Assembly: GCA_036365515.1 (NCBI GenBank)
Contig: CM070874.1
Span: forward strand, 93,268,342 to 93,332,341
Origin: Torymus aiolomorphi
Lineage: Eukaryota > Arthropoda > Insecta > Hymenoptera > Torymidae
Direction: 5' to 3'
Length of the DNA: 64,000 nt
Shown here: positions 36,885 to 48,659 of the stretch, piece by piece
Numbering within the stretch: the first letter of the stretch is position 1
How the letters are laid out: the number at the start of each line of letters is the position of its first letter
Notes under the pieces: model-generated
Told to the model about the DNA's origin: nothing
The model's database searches: none
Seen by the model: the letters and a program-made list of their open reading frames with translations, nothing else
Position numbers and translations under genes: made by a program

Positions 36885-37092
36885 TTGAAAAAAATCATGT
36901 GACTAATCATATGATTAATCCAGTGATTAATCACATGATTAATCATATGATAAATCATGTGATCAATCATGTGATTAATCATGTGGTTAATCATGTGATC
37001 AATCATATGATTAATCACATGATATTATCGACGGAAAAATCATGTGATTAATCACATGATTAATCACATGATTGATCACATGAATTTTTCCA
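36885..37092. repeat. Array of 12-bp palindromes (ATCATGTGATTA)
   Basis: About 16 consecutive units of ATCAYRTGATTA with small variants. The borders AAAAAAATCATGTGA and TCACATGAATTTTT are inverse complements, so the block is a foldback made of short palindromes. It abuts the broken end of Pao. Confidence 0.88.
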
Positions 37093-38524
37093 GAATCCAG
37101 GAATATGCTCTGCTGAATTTATAACTTAATTTATTTATTATCTAGCAGTTTACCACTGCTATATTATAAATGAAAACGAATAGTTAAATGAAACATTTGC
37201 AATTATTTGTATATTTCAGTTATTTAGATAATTAATTCAATTGAAGATATAGACAACTTTATTGTTATTACAATTATAATGTTCCGACATAACTGAAGAA
37301 TGGGACAAAATAAGAACTTTTAAATATATTCTGCCCTAATGAAAAGATGGGATATTTGGGTTATTGGGTATAGATGAGCAATTGATATACGATAAATGGG
37401 CCCTATGGGTTTTCCTTGCGGGTCCCATATGACTGATATAAAACTAGTTAACATTTTTTTTCGGATTACAAACATTTTATTCGAATAATAATCAATATTA
37501 CTTCTTATACTACTTTGATAAAAGTATATTTTTATTATAAATTAAGGCTACAACTGTAAATAAACAATAAAGACACGTAACATACCTGTATATAGGAATA
37601 AGATTATTATAAATGATATTGTTATTACTGTAGAGAAATGATGTTTAAGGAGCCTCGTGCTCGCGCTACTCGACTCCGACCCGTGGTAGCAAATTCACAC
37701 GAAGCCGGAGCCGAGCGCGCCCACGTGTACTCGATTTTGGCAGCTATCATGAACAGTTGCGACGATGTCGGCGACAGCGCGAGGAGGCCACTACTTGGCG
37801 ATGATGTTTCTATTAAAAAACAGAGAAGATATTTTACATAAAGTCAGCTGCTCAAAATTTTAGAATTGTTTATGTTTAATTTGTGAGTTAACTAATATTT
37901 TTTATTAAACAAAATTTTTTCTGATTCTTTATTAAAAATCATTTAAAATGAGCCCTGGAACGATATTAGCAAACATTTAAAATGATCCATTTGGAAAGTC
38001 TCAGATTCGCTACTTATTAGTATACCTTCATCTGAAAAAAAGAAAATAATAAGTACAGCAGAATATTTTTGATTGGACAAAATTTTTACTGAATCTTTAT
38101 TAAAGTCCCTTTCAAATAAGCCCTGATCGATGTTCGCAAACCCACTTGAAAAGAATTGTATATTTTTTTAATGTCAGTAGAAACCAATAATTGGTATTTT
38201 CGACAACCTGCTGGATTTGAGATCTTAATATTATTCATATATCTTGTGTCATCAATCTTGTCGCTGAATTTTCTCAAAGCATGAAAAATATATTAAACAT
38301 CTATTTTCAACAATATTTTCAACAGGCATTTATACTTTCCTAAATTTTCAATGGGAGACGCTTACACTGTTAATACACTTTATTTGTCAACTTCATATCT
38401 ATTCGAAACTGAATTTTATAAGTAATCTATTATTATGTGTACCAAAGCTAAAAGTAAAATACTATAAAAAAGTTGCAATCAAATTAGTTGAAAGACAATT
38501 AACAATTGTACATTCTAATGCGCG
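37093..38524. other. Unassigned; small GC-rich block at 37645-37800
   Basis: AT-rich overall. The block near 37645-37800 (CpG-rich, with one 67-codon open frame) has no recognisable protein motif. A direct repeat pair is visible near 37905-38015 and 38080-38150 (words like CTGATTCTTTATTAAA and AGCCCTGRWCGATRTT). Confidence 0.35.
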
Positions 38525-39552
38525 TGATAGCTAGAAAATTTTTTTTTAGAAAATATAGGTATTTTAATTCTCTTTCGAATGCTACCTCTCCCATTCGAAT
38601 AAATAGAGCTGTTCTCGAGAAATTACGATTTAAAAAAAAAAACGAAAAAATGTTAACCTTAAATATCTCTTTAACCAATCATTTTGCCGAAAGAACTCGG
38701 CTAAGAACTATCAAGAATCTACCTCTACAATGAATTCTGAAGCGAATAAGACAATTTTACTCCCGTAATCGTTTAACATATAAACCTCATTTTTTTCATT
38801 TTTCAATTTTGACGTTTTTGTTAATAACAAAGGAACCGTGATAGCTAGAAAAATAATTTTTTTTTTAAATATAAGCTTTTTATTCTCTTTCGAATGCTAC
38901 CCATCCGGTTCAAATACATAAAGCCGTTCTCGAGAAATTACGATTTGAAAAAAAGGTTAAAAAAATTTTAACCTCAAATATCTCTGAAATTTATGGACCA
39001 ATCATTTTTCCCAAAGAACTTGACCGAGAACTATACAAAATCTACCTCTACAAGAAATTTGGAAGTGATTAAGTCAATTTTACTCCCGTAATCGTTGGAC
39101 ATACAAAACTCATTTTTTTCATTTTTCAATTCTTTTCTCAATAACTAACCAACAGAATGAATTCAAATTTTTACAGATTATAGCTACTTATATACTGCAC
39201 TATCATGATTTTTCTCCAAAAAATTGACCGTTTAGTTTGGGAGTTATAAGCTTTTTAAAATAAAACACATTTTTGTTAATAACAAAAGAACCGTGAGAGC
39301 TAGAAAAATAATTTTTGTTTGAAAATATAGGTTTTTTTATTCTCTTTCGAATGCAACACAACCGATTAAAATATCTCGATCCTCTCATAAAAAGAAAGCA
39401 AAAATAAATTTTTAGAAAATCGAAAATTCGAAATAAAACCAAAACGCATCGGCCCAATCAAAAAACGGATATTTTACCTGCAATCACACAAAAAAAAGAA
39501 AAAAATGAGACCTGTCCGGTTAAAATCGACCGAGTAGAAGCTGAGATCCAGG

Positions 39553-39615
<63 letters not shown>

Positions 39616-39859
39616 ACGCATACGCACACACATACACACGCACACGCACACGCACACACGCACGCACGCACGCACGCACGCGCACACGCACACACACACA
39701 CACACGCACACACGCACGCACGCACGCACGCACACACATCCATACAGACATTTTTAAAAAACCATGTATTTTGATTCCTAACACCTCGAAAAACAATTAT
39801 AACATGTTTTTATAACAACTCAAAGAATTACTATCACAAAGCTTCCTCTAGGATGAAGC
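38525..39859 (-). repeat. Hairpin-ended repeat family, copy B
   Basis: Inverse orientation to copy A. It ends with the palindrome GCTTCCTCTAGGATGAAGC (39841-39859, one arm mutated), preceded by ACTATCACAAA, and contains GTTAAAATCGACCGAGTAGA followed by the CA tract. The interior repeats TATTCTCTTTCGAATGC about every 300 bases (38570, 38880, 39338), showing internal tandem structure. The far end is truncated. Confidence 0.75.
39557..39737. repeat. CA/CG compound microsatellite in copy B
   Basis: A CA tract followed by CG and ACGC units. It is the longest and most compound version of the tract shared by copies A, B and C. Confidence 0.95.
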
Positions 39860-41230
39860 AAAATTCCAACTATGCGATTCCGTAACATTCCATAAAAGCT
39901 TTTGAAAGGTTTTCGGAACCTTCCATGAAATATTCTAATGATCGATACTGGAATCTTTCATGAAAGATAACTAGAAATGTTACGGTAAGCTTACTGATAG
40001 ATTGAACTGGAACATTGATTGCAATTCTTCCAAAAAAATTTTGAGCAAGATTGATGAATACTTCCAGGGAAGATTGCACTAAACATAAATGGAACCTTTC
40101 ATGAAAGATTGCATGGATAAAAGATTACCGAAAAATAATGCGATAAGCTTAATGGAAGGTTCCAGCGAAACTTTCCAGTAGCGTTACCTTGCAATGTTCC
40201 ACGAAACCTTCCCGTAAGTTTTGGGGAACCAACTAAAAAAATTCCAACTATGCGATTCCGTAATATTTCATAAAAGCTTTTGAAAGGTTTTCGGAACCTT
40301 CAATGAAATATTTTAATGATCGATACTGAAATCTTTCATGAATGATAACTAGAAATGTTACAGTAAGCTTACTGAAAGATTGAAATGGAACATTCATTGT
40401 AAATCTTCCAAAAAACTTTTGAAAAAGATTGATGAATACTTTCAGGGAAGATTCCACTAAAGATAAATGGAACCTTTCATGAGTGATTCAAGTAAGCATG
40501 AGTGTAAGATTACCGAAAAATAATGCGATAAGCTTAATGAAAAGTTCCGGCGAAATTTCCGAGTAGTGTTACCTTGCAATGTTATTTTACGAAAGCTTCC
40601 CATAAGATTCGCGCAATTAACCAATAAGATTTCAACTATGAAACGCAGTAACAGTCCAGAAAAACTTTTAAAAGGTTTCTGGAACCTTATATGAAACAGT
40701 CTAAGAATCGATACTGGAATCTTTCATGAAAGGTAATCAGACAGGTGACCGTGAGGTTACTGAAAGATTGAACTGTAGCATTTATTGTAAATCTTTCGAA
40801 AAACTTTTCAAAAAGATTTATGAGTACTTTCAGGGAAGATTGCACTAATCATAAATGGAACTTTTCATTAAAGTTAGCGGTAAGCATGAACAGAAGATTA
40901 CTGAAAAACAATGTGTGAACCTTAAACGAAGGTTTCGCGGCAACCTCTCAATAGCAATACCTGGAAATGGTTTTCGTAAGCTTCCCGTAAAGATTCACGG
41001 ACTCGACCAAAAATATTCCAACTATGCGATTCAGTAATATTCCATGAATGCTTTTGAAAGGTTTCCGGAACCTTCCATGAAACATGCTAATAATCGATAC
41101 TGGAATCTTTCATGAAAGATAACTAGAATTGTTACAGTAAGCTTACTGAAAGATTGAACTGGAACATTGATTGTGAATCTTCCGAAAAACTTTTGAAAAG
41201 ACTTATAAATACTGGAATCTATCATGAAAC
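39860..41230 (+). repeat. Satellite-like tandem repeat, 3.5 units of about 380 bp
   Basis: Units start with TTCCAACTATGCGATTC near 39864, 40242, 40630 (diverged) and 41015, giving periods of 378, 388 and 386 bp; the last unit is partial. Each carries many inverted GAA and TTC words (GGAACCTTCC, GGAATCTTTCATGAAAG). It begins right at the end of hairpin-family copy B. No coding potential. Confidence 0.9.
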
Positions 41231-42329
41231 GTTTTATTTGTTTTATCTATGTTGTATTCATCATATTTTTTAATTCTAAATTACGAAAGAAAATGTTATT
41301 TAAAATATATAAGTAGAGGGACAGGTTTTGGTCGCAGGCGAAATAAACAAGAGTGCAAGTGTATGATTTAATGATTGTTTATTATATACTGGCCATGCTG
41401 GTACATTACCCAGTATATTGAAAATATATATTTTACAAATGTATTAATATTCCAATAATATTTTATCTTAACTTTTAAATTATCTTCAATACATCAGATT
41501 CTATGTCAATCGTGATCGCACACGATCTGACTATTACAAAAGAAAATCACAAAGCAATCCCCTAAGCTATTGTCCCTTAGAAAGATGCTTTTACAATGAG
41601 TAGCTTTAAATGTACATATGTATTTCAATGTATGTTCTAGGGGATCTTGATTGGTCTTCTTTTGTGGTTGCTTATGTCTAGTAGACTTTTCTATCTCTAA
41701 ATAGCAGCACCACAATCTAATATTAGAAAATTACTTTCTACTACATATAGGCTGGTCAGAACATCCGACGAGCAGGCGTCTGATGACGGGTTACTAGATC
41801 ATCACTGATGAGTCCAATCTAGTAACCCAGGACGAAACGCCATTTTTTGTAAGAGAATTTCGTTCTCTGGGCCTTTATTAAAGGCCATAATCGAAAATTA
41901 TTTCCAATTCCCCTTGCCTCCTGTAGATCGATAAAATTTACATTAGAAATTTATACAACTAACGAGGGATAGAGTCAAAAACCTTTCCTATAATTCTATG
42001 TATAGTATTTAAATATAAGGAGGGCGTAAAAATTGTGGTTTTCCAAAAAACTGTTGAGAACCTTTTTAATTAAAAAATAATTTTAATGTTGATAAGTAGG
42101 AATCTGCATTTTTGTCATTTTGATCCAAATTTTCAACGATTATCTCTCATAATAGTACTCTCATAAGAATCGCTAAAAGAATTCTGAGTATTGTATTTAT
42201 ATAAAAGAAAGACGTGTTTTTCCAAATGAATGTTTAAAAGTAATAATTAAAGTTAATATTTTCTTTATTTAGAAATAGTACAGTTTGATACTAAGGCGTG
42301 CACCTTTTCGCTTATGTATCGAATAGTAT
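41231..42329. other. Unassigned stretch
   Basis: Short ORFs only. The words ACTAGATCATCACTGATGAGTC and CCAATCTAGTAACCC near 41790-41830 form a small imperfect hairpin. Nothing else is supported. Confidence 0.35.
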
Positions 42330-42645
42330 TTTTTGACACGACGTGTACAAAGCTTGATTTAGCGCATGCTTTTTCATTCAAGCGTGCGCGAAATCGAGCT
42401 TTGCACGCGGAGTGTCAAAATAATACAGATACATTTCGATACTAGTGCGTCAAAGTGATTTTATCCTAGTGTGGACGTTTGCGCCTGAGCGAAGCGAGGG
42501 TGAAAAGGTCACACGAGGTTAAAATTACCTTCTCGCTCGCGTATCGAACCGTATTTTTTTATACGACGTGTACAAAGCTTGATTTAGCACATGCTTTTTT
42601 ATTTAAGCGTGTGCAAAATCAAGCTTTGCACACGAATTGTTAAAA
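42330..42645. mobile_element. Two direct palindromes flanking a GAGCGAAGCGAG hairpin
   Basis: CGACGTGTACAAAGCTTGAT with a downstream inverse forms a palindrome at 42339-42418 and again at 42563-42640. Between them, GATACTAGTGCGTCAAAGTG opens another imperfect hairpin with the GAGCGAAGCGAGG loop. The composite looks like one palindromic MITE inserted within or between copies of another. Confidence 0.7.
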
Positions 42646-42683
42646 TATATTCAGTATACGAATTTTATTTCTCCCTATTGACA

Positions 42684-43385
42684 CTATATTGCTTTCTCAA
42701 AGAGAAAGCGTTGTAGCGGTGAAAATTTTCAAAAGAGAGATTTTGATGAATTTCGATGTTTTTGAGGTTCCTGAGTCAGAATAATAGGTTTTTAAAAAAT
42801 GTATGTATATATGTATAAATTTATGAAACCAAATTTTGTCCCCGGTATAACTCTTGAACGGATAGACGTAATGAGCTGAACTTTTGCATGCATCTTATGT
42901 ATGCCTTAACTTAGAGCTGATTAAATTTTAGAGTCAAATGGATGACTGTACGGTTTTATTTTGATAAAATAACAATTTTGCGAAAATTTTTTGTTTCACA
43001 AATAATTTTTTTTTTAATTGGTTCTTAAGATATAGAAAATGGATACCGATATTCTTAAAGTACATTCAATTTCCTTCTAAATTAATTATTTAAAAACTAG
43101 TCACGAGTTTTTTTTACTTAAAAATGCGGATTTGAAATAGTAGCTACTTTTTAGAGAAATTAACTAATTTTATAAATTATAAAAACTTTTTCGGCATTAT
43201 GTCTCGAATGGAGACCGATATTCTTAAAGTACAGTTAATTTCATTCTAAATTATGTATTTTAAAACTAATCACGAGTTATTTTGGTCTTAAAAATGTGAT
43301 TTGAAAAAGTAACTACTTTTTCAAAAAATATAATAGTTATATGAATTGTAAATAACTTTTTCGCCATTTCATCATAAAGATGCAT
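42684..43385 (+). repeat. Repeat with GCTTTCTCAAAGAGAAAGC end and internal duplication
   Basis: It starts with a 19-bp palindrome and then TTGTAGCGGTGAAAA. An internal segment (GATATTCTTAAAGTACA, then TTTCATTCTAAATTA) occurs at about 43048 and 43214. The hairpin-first layout resembles the GCTTCCTCC...GAGGAAGC family without sequence identity. No ORF. Confidence 0.6.
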
Positions 43386-43391
43386 ATAATA

Positions 43392-43785
43392 TGTCACGCT
43401 CTGCCGGGGATCAAGACAGAGGTTCGCGGGTAATTCTTTATTCACAAAAACACACGGGTAAAACAACTAGGTATTTTATTGAATACGAAAACTAATTTAC
43501 TTTGTACAAATATAAGGGCGCCAGGTGCATGCGTCACTTGCACCGAAATCAGAAGCCTTCGCTGGCTAGCTTCGCCGGGAGCAGAAACCCTACCTCTAAG
43601 CTACAGCTACAGCACGTGCTGCAGCTTACGCGAATTCGGAATCTCATGACTCCCGACGCGGACGCGCACACACACACGCGCGGGAACCGGAGAACGATAA
43701 ATCAAAGGGGCAAACCTCGGCCAGGGGTCGTCGCTGGAGCAGTCCTCTCTCTCTCTCGCTCTGCCCACGGCGACCGGGCGGCTCT

Positions 43786-43846
<61 letters not shown>

Positions 43847-44100
43847 GTGCGGAGGGCAGACCCTTCCAGAGGCGATGGCTGAAGTGGTCGGCGTGGTACC
43901 GATAGTGCGGATCGAAAGCCGTCGTCGAGGCGCGGGAGGCTTAGTGCGGCACGGAGGCGTTTAGCGAACGTAACCACGCAGCACGGCGATAGACGACGGA
44001 ATGCCGGCCGGGAGTATGTGCGATGCTCTGCTGTGCCTCAGTTCATATCGGCCGTATCCTTCACTGCGGCGCGCGCGAGCAGTCCTTATGGCTGCTGACA
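43392..44100 (-). repeat. Candidate solo LTR
   Basis: On the minus strand this 709-bp GC-rich block begins TGTCAGCAGCC (44100) and ends AGAGCGTGACA (43392), with an AATAAA signal about 50 bases before its end (43437-43442). TGTCA/TGACA termini and the polyadenylation signal fit an LTR. No partner LTR, primer site or duplicated target is found, so it is either solo or misidentified. Confidence 0.4.
43790..43844. repeat. CT microsatellite
   Basis: About 27 uninterrupted CT units inside the candidate LTR. Confidence 0.97.
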
Positions 44101-46272
44101 CTCGCACGCAGTGATGGACCCCCGGAGTTCGGAAACGAAAAATAATAACTAGATCTAGTTGTTTTCAACCAACACTAAGTTCAAGGCAGAGAATTTGCTG
44201 AGAATGCAGCATGGGGATGGGGCCATCCTAACTAGCCTGACTTGACTTTGAAATATACGTTGCAATATCGCACTTACACTCGGCCACTCACTAAAGCAAA
44301 TTCTCTGCCAAGGTTGGCTACAGCCAAAGATACCAACCTTATCATTAAAAGTCAGCGCGTACGCGCGCGCGTGTCCGCGTCCGTCCGCGTCCGTCCGCGC
44401 TTATGTGGCCACGGCCTTACCCATGTGAGTGTGGGCGCATACGCATGCGCTGCAGCTCACCTGCTCAGCGGTCGCCTCTCCCTCTTCTCTCTGAATGTGC
44501 TTTTTCTACTCGACTCTGCCTTGCTGCTTGTGAGGAAGTTCGAGGACGGAACCCGGGAGTGATTTTGCCTTGTTTTGCTCTCGTTATCTTGCCTTTTGGC
44601 TTATACTGTTTATTCGTGTCTTCGTAAATATTCAGGACTTGAGTTTAGTCGTCACAGGATCAGGTTGTATATAATTTTTCTTCTTATTCTTTTTCATTTT
44701 CGTGTAGTTAATTTGCACGATTTCTATGCATCATAACGTTTACTCGGGTGTGAGAGACCCTTCAGGGGTCGGCGTAAGAGGCCTTCTCTTGTGAGAACGT
44801 TGCGTATTTTTAAAAGAAATTTTAGAATGTTGTATGCACTATTTCTTTGACCTTTTTCTTCAAGGACACCCGGTAGGTGTTTCTTAATTCGGAGAATTGC
44901 TTTACTATTTGTATTATCTAATTTATAGATTGTTGTGTTTTCGGTAAGGAAATCTTTCACGAGAAAAGTTCCTAAAGGGTGTGAGAGACCCGGTAAGTGT
45001 CGGAGTGGCAGGCCTTCATCTGCGAGGACTTTGGTTTGTTTTTTCTACTCAAAATTGTATTTAAGATAATTACCAAACAATTTCCCTTGTTCTCGTATTA
45101 AAGGGTGTGAGAGACCCTGTGGGGATCGATGTGGCAGATCTTTGTCCACGAGTACGTTTAGGGGAATTTAAATTCTTATCATAGAATACTGTGCGTGAAT
45201 TTAAAAGTTTGTATCGCATTGATCATTCTCTATACGCTTATAGTTTATTATTTTGTATTATAAATGCAGTTGATTTTGAATTTTATTTTTAGTATTAAGT
45301 TTTAAATTACTCTATCTTAATTTCATTGTGCTTATATGGAATTCCAAGTATTATATAGTACACTGTTCTGTAATGTTTACTTTTCTCTGTTTATATTGTA
45401 GGATTTTATGACCCATGTGTAAGCTTAAGATATGCTTCGAGATATTTCAGTAATTGAAAATTTGAATGGAAATGATTTTCTTGTCAATTTATTTCTTCAT
45501 TCAGAATTTTTGATTTCTTCTATATTCGCATATTATTCTACTCATTTAATTTTAATGTCGATGACTAAGGTAACAAACTTTATTTCGGTATTTTATATAG
45601 ACTTGGTTCATGTTTTATTTTAGTTTTTATATTTTTATATAAAATTTTGTATATAGTAATTGTGACGGTATTCTATGGGTATTTCTTAATTTTTTCCAAA
45701 GTTGGTATCGGATTGTTCCTATATCGGGGTTGATATAGCGGATAAATTCATTTCGTATATCTTCATAGGAGTGTATATTGGAACGGAGTTCTTAACTTAA
45801 CTTTGTTCCAGTTCATGTACACTAACGAGCTTCGGCTCATTCTTAAATACAGGTGGAGATCCACTTTGGCGGATTTGTAAAGTTATTGGTTAGAGTTTAG
45901 TTTTTTGACATGAGGATTGTATAGTTGGTCGCCTGTCAAGCACAACGAGGTAACATTCATTAGTTGCTCTTTTTAATAATTGTAGGATCGTTGTGAGTGA
46001 GGATGCCTATTATTAGTCTTCGCGTTAGTTATTAATTTAGATTCTAGAGTACAAACTTAATAAAAGATCTGAGGATAAACAAAATAAGGATTAGAGTACA
46101 TGCCCGGCCAGAGAATAACTCTTTAAAGGAAAAAAAAAAAAAAAAAAAAAGGCATTCAAGTAATCCTTATTGTGGACAAATTTTGAGGTTCGACGTAGTG
46201 AGGAACAGGGTACATGCTCACACTGTGAGAATAACCCTTAAAGGAAAAAAAAGCTCACCTGCTCGTCTCGTC
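44101..46272 (+). other. ORF-poor region with structured direct repeats
   Basis: No protein-coding gene is supported. Components: an inverted pair CAAGGCAGAGAATTTGCT (44181) and its inverse (44294); a G/C-rich block up to 44640; the three hairpin motifs at 44746-45160; an A20 tract at 46131-46151; and two copies of GTACATGC(stem)GAATAACYC followed by TTAAAGGAAAAAA (about 46096 and 46209). The overall look is of a noncoding transcript or the untranslated part of an unknown retroelement. Confidence 0.4.
44746..45160 (+). repeat. Three copies of a hairpin motif, GGGTGTGAGAGACCC
   Basis: The identical 15-mer GGGTGTGAGAGACCC begins at 44746, 44977 and 45103. Each can fold as a GGGT/ACCC stem with a GTGAGAG loop. 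Each is followed by a less conserved 45-bp segment sharing TCGG..TG, GCAGGCCTT and CGAG.ACG words. The spacings are 231 and 126 bp, so this is not a simple tandem satellite. Confidence 0.75.
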
Positions 46273-46611
46273 AAAGAAGATAGACGTAAATAGAAGCGCA
46301 AAGCGGATAGGGAGACTGAGGCACCCCTAAGAAGTACGCACCCCGACCACGCGCAGCGCGGCAGTCAATTTCTAAATGCTGCGGGAACAGCTGATTCGCG
46401 GCCGGTAACACACTACCCATACCGGCTGCAATGGTAACACGACGTACTTCGTACGTAACATTGCAAAATTATTGTTTACAAAGATCTGTTATTGCTATTG
46501 CAATAACAAAAACCATAAATAAAAATAAATTAATCTTAAACTCATACCCCTAAACCCAAATGGGGGGACAACTTATATATTACATACATGAAATAAATTC
46601 ACGTGAACTGC

Positions 46612-46687
46612 GTTAGTCCTGTGAATAGCGCGCATGCCTACTATCTTTTTGGTGCGGCTTCAAATCCAATATCGGATTTTTTTTTTT
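46612..46687 (+). ncRNA. tRNA-like Pol III unit, left arm
   Basis: It has a box-A-like GTCCTGTGAATAGCGC, then a box-B-like GGCTTCAAATCC at about the tRNA spacing, and an oligo-T run of 11 bases. The anticodon and T stems do not pair well, so it is not a functional tRNA. It is better read as a tRNA-derived (SINE-like) promoter. Confidence 0.4.
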
Positions 46688-47828
46688 ATATACATTAATA
46701 TAGTATAATAATTTTTGAACAGGTTTCCGCACTACCTTGGAGGTACTGTTCAAAGAGCGATGGATTTTGTTTTGTTTTATTTACAAATTATTATATAAAA
46801 TAATTTAAAAATACTTTAATACAATTTCATGACATGTAGAAATTGTATTAAATTATTCAATAATTTTTTTCGTATTTTATGTACTTCTGCTATGATTATT
46901 ATGATAAATAATAATATATTATTAATATTTAATATTCTTAATTACATTAGTTAAGGGGGTGCCATATCCGTATCATTACCGACTGAGCAATTGGCACAGT
47001 TTCAAGCTTATTAAAAATAAAATTCGTAAAATCACAAAAAATCAAGAGAACACTTCGCTGTGGTTTTGAACGTTCTATCACCCAGTAAAAGTTTGAAGTC
47101 GAAATATTAAGTGGTTTTTGCAAAAACTTTGAACAAAACAAAATTCGGTTTCGTTCAAAGTTTTTGCAAAAACCACTTTAATATTTCTTAATATTTTATT
47201 ATTAGGATTGTATTTAGAATGAAATGAAGGTGCTTTAAATTGATTTAAATAAGTTTAATAATTTAAAAAAAATTTTTAATTGCAAATTTAAATTTATTCT
47301 TGATTTCTTTTGATTTTACGTATTCTTCTTTTTATAAGCTTGAAACTGTGTCAATTGCTCAGTCGGTAATGGTAGGACTATGCCACCCCATTAACTGTAT
47401 AAATTATGTAAAACAACAACAATAAAAATCTAACGTAAAATACCTCTAAACAATATAACTTATGAATAAAAAACAAATCAGATACAAAAAATTCATCTTT
47501 TCAAAATTATTTTAAAAGGTCGAGTGTAAGTTATTTTTTAAGCTAAATATAGGAAAAATTCTTTATTTCCTTTAAATTATTATTTTTCTTTACTTCACAG
47601 TTTTATTTACAATGGTTATTTAAAAATATTATTCATGTATTCTATATGATTTCTCATGAAATAGTATTGAAGTATTTTTATAATGATTTTATATAACAAT
47701 TCGTAAATAAAACAAGAATTATCCAACATTTTTTATGTACGAGAGTGCGAAAAAACTTCAGAAATTTTACTGTTATTTTCAAATCGGCAGAAAATAACAA
47801 TCTTATTATACTATATTAATATATATAT

Positions 47829-47902
47829 AAAAAAAATCCGATAATGGATTTGAACCCGCACCAAAAAGATAGTAAGCATGCGCGCTATCCACAGGACCAA
47901 CG
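47829..47902 (-). ncRNA. tRNA-like Pol III unit, right arm
   Basis: Inverse partner of 46612-46687. On the minus strand it reads TCCTGTGGATAGCGC and GGGTTCAAATCC, a closer match to canonical boxes A and B than the left arm, followed by a T8 run. It is not foldable into a full cloverleaf. Confidence 0.42.
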
Positions 47903-48240
47903 GAGTTCATGTGAATGTATTACATGTATGTAATATATAAGCTGTTCCCCCATTTGGGTTTAGGGGTATGAGTTTAAGATTAATTTATTTTTATTTAAGG
48001 TTTTTGTTATTGCAATAGCAATAACAGATCTTTGTAAATAATAATTTTGCAATGTTACGTACGAAGTACGTCGTGTTACCATTGCAGCCGGTATGGGTGG
48101 TGTGTTACCGGCCGCGCATCAGCTGTTCCCGCAGCATTTAGAAATTGACTGCCGCGCTGCGCGTGATCGGGGTGCGTACTTCTTCGGGATGCCTCAATTT
48201 CCTTGCAGGCTTTGCGCTTCTATTTACGTCTATCTTCTTT

Positions 48241-48659
48241 GGTCTCGTCTGGCTCGTCAGCTGATAGCTCGTAGCTTCTTTGCGTAAGCGACACGGCGCC
48301 GCGGATGATGCGAGAAAAAGGCCGGGCCGAACTTCTAGTGAAAAAGTTTCAGTGCGGAGTGAACACAAGAAAGCTGCCTACTACGTATGTATTATCGCTA
48401 CAGTGCTTCGCTTTCTATCTGGCTCTCACCCGCACCATGTCAACCATGTGCGCACGGCAGTCCGGCAGACGGCAGTCATCAATGTTTATATCTGCAGTCA
48501 CTGTATTTCCTAAAATGCTGTATGGATCGATATTGATGTTGGTCGAGTTCTCTGCTAATTGAGTTGTGATCTTATCCTTGAGTAAGTATTATTTCAATAA
48601 TACTAGCTCCTTTCTAATCTTGCAGGGTTTTCATCTTTTTTTCACAAGGACATTTTGTT
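48241..48659. other. Flank between palindrome and tandem repeats
   Basis: GC-rich for the first 150 bases, then neutral. Several overlapping short frames on both strands, none recognisable. Confidence 0.35.

Larger units (their letters stand above)
46273..48240. mobile_element. 2 kb palindrome (foldback) with tRNA-like units
   Basis: Both ends read TCAAAGAAGATAGACGT in inverse. The arms continue through GCAAAGC, GTACGCACCCCGA, AACAGCTGAT, CGTACGAAGTACGTCG and ACAAAGATCTGTTATTGCTA to an inner hairpin centred near 47140, which has GTTTTTGCAAAAACTTTGAA and its inverse. The arms are clearly diverged by indels in the AT-rich parts but conserved in the outer 250 bp. No ORF is shared. The end sequences show no certain target duplication. 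Confidence 0.88.

Noticed and set aside
36885..37092. The regular 12-bp array was considered as a CRISPR-like array.
   Set aside because: There are no spacers of constant length; units are contiguous palindromes, and the context is eukaryotic.
43702..43977. Open frames with Glu-Arg or Ser-Leu alternations through the CT tract.
   Set aside because: They result from the CT microsatellite and have no protein features.
47356..47378. CAATTGCTCAGTCGGTAATG near the inner palindrome resembles a tRNA D-arm.
   Set aside because: No box B or cloverleaf follows at tRNA spacing; only the units at 46612 and 47829 have both boxes.
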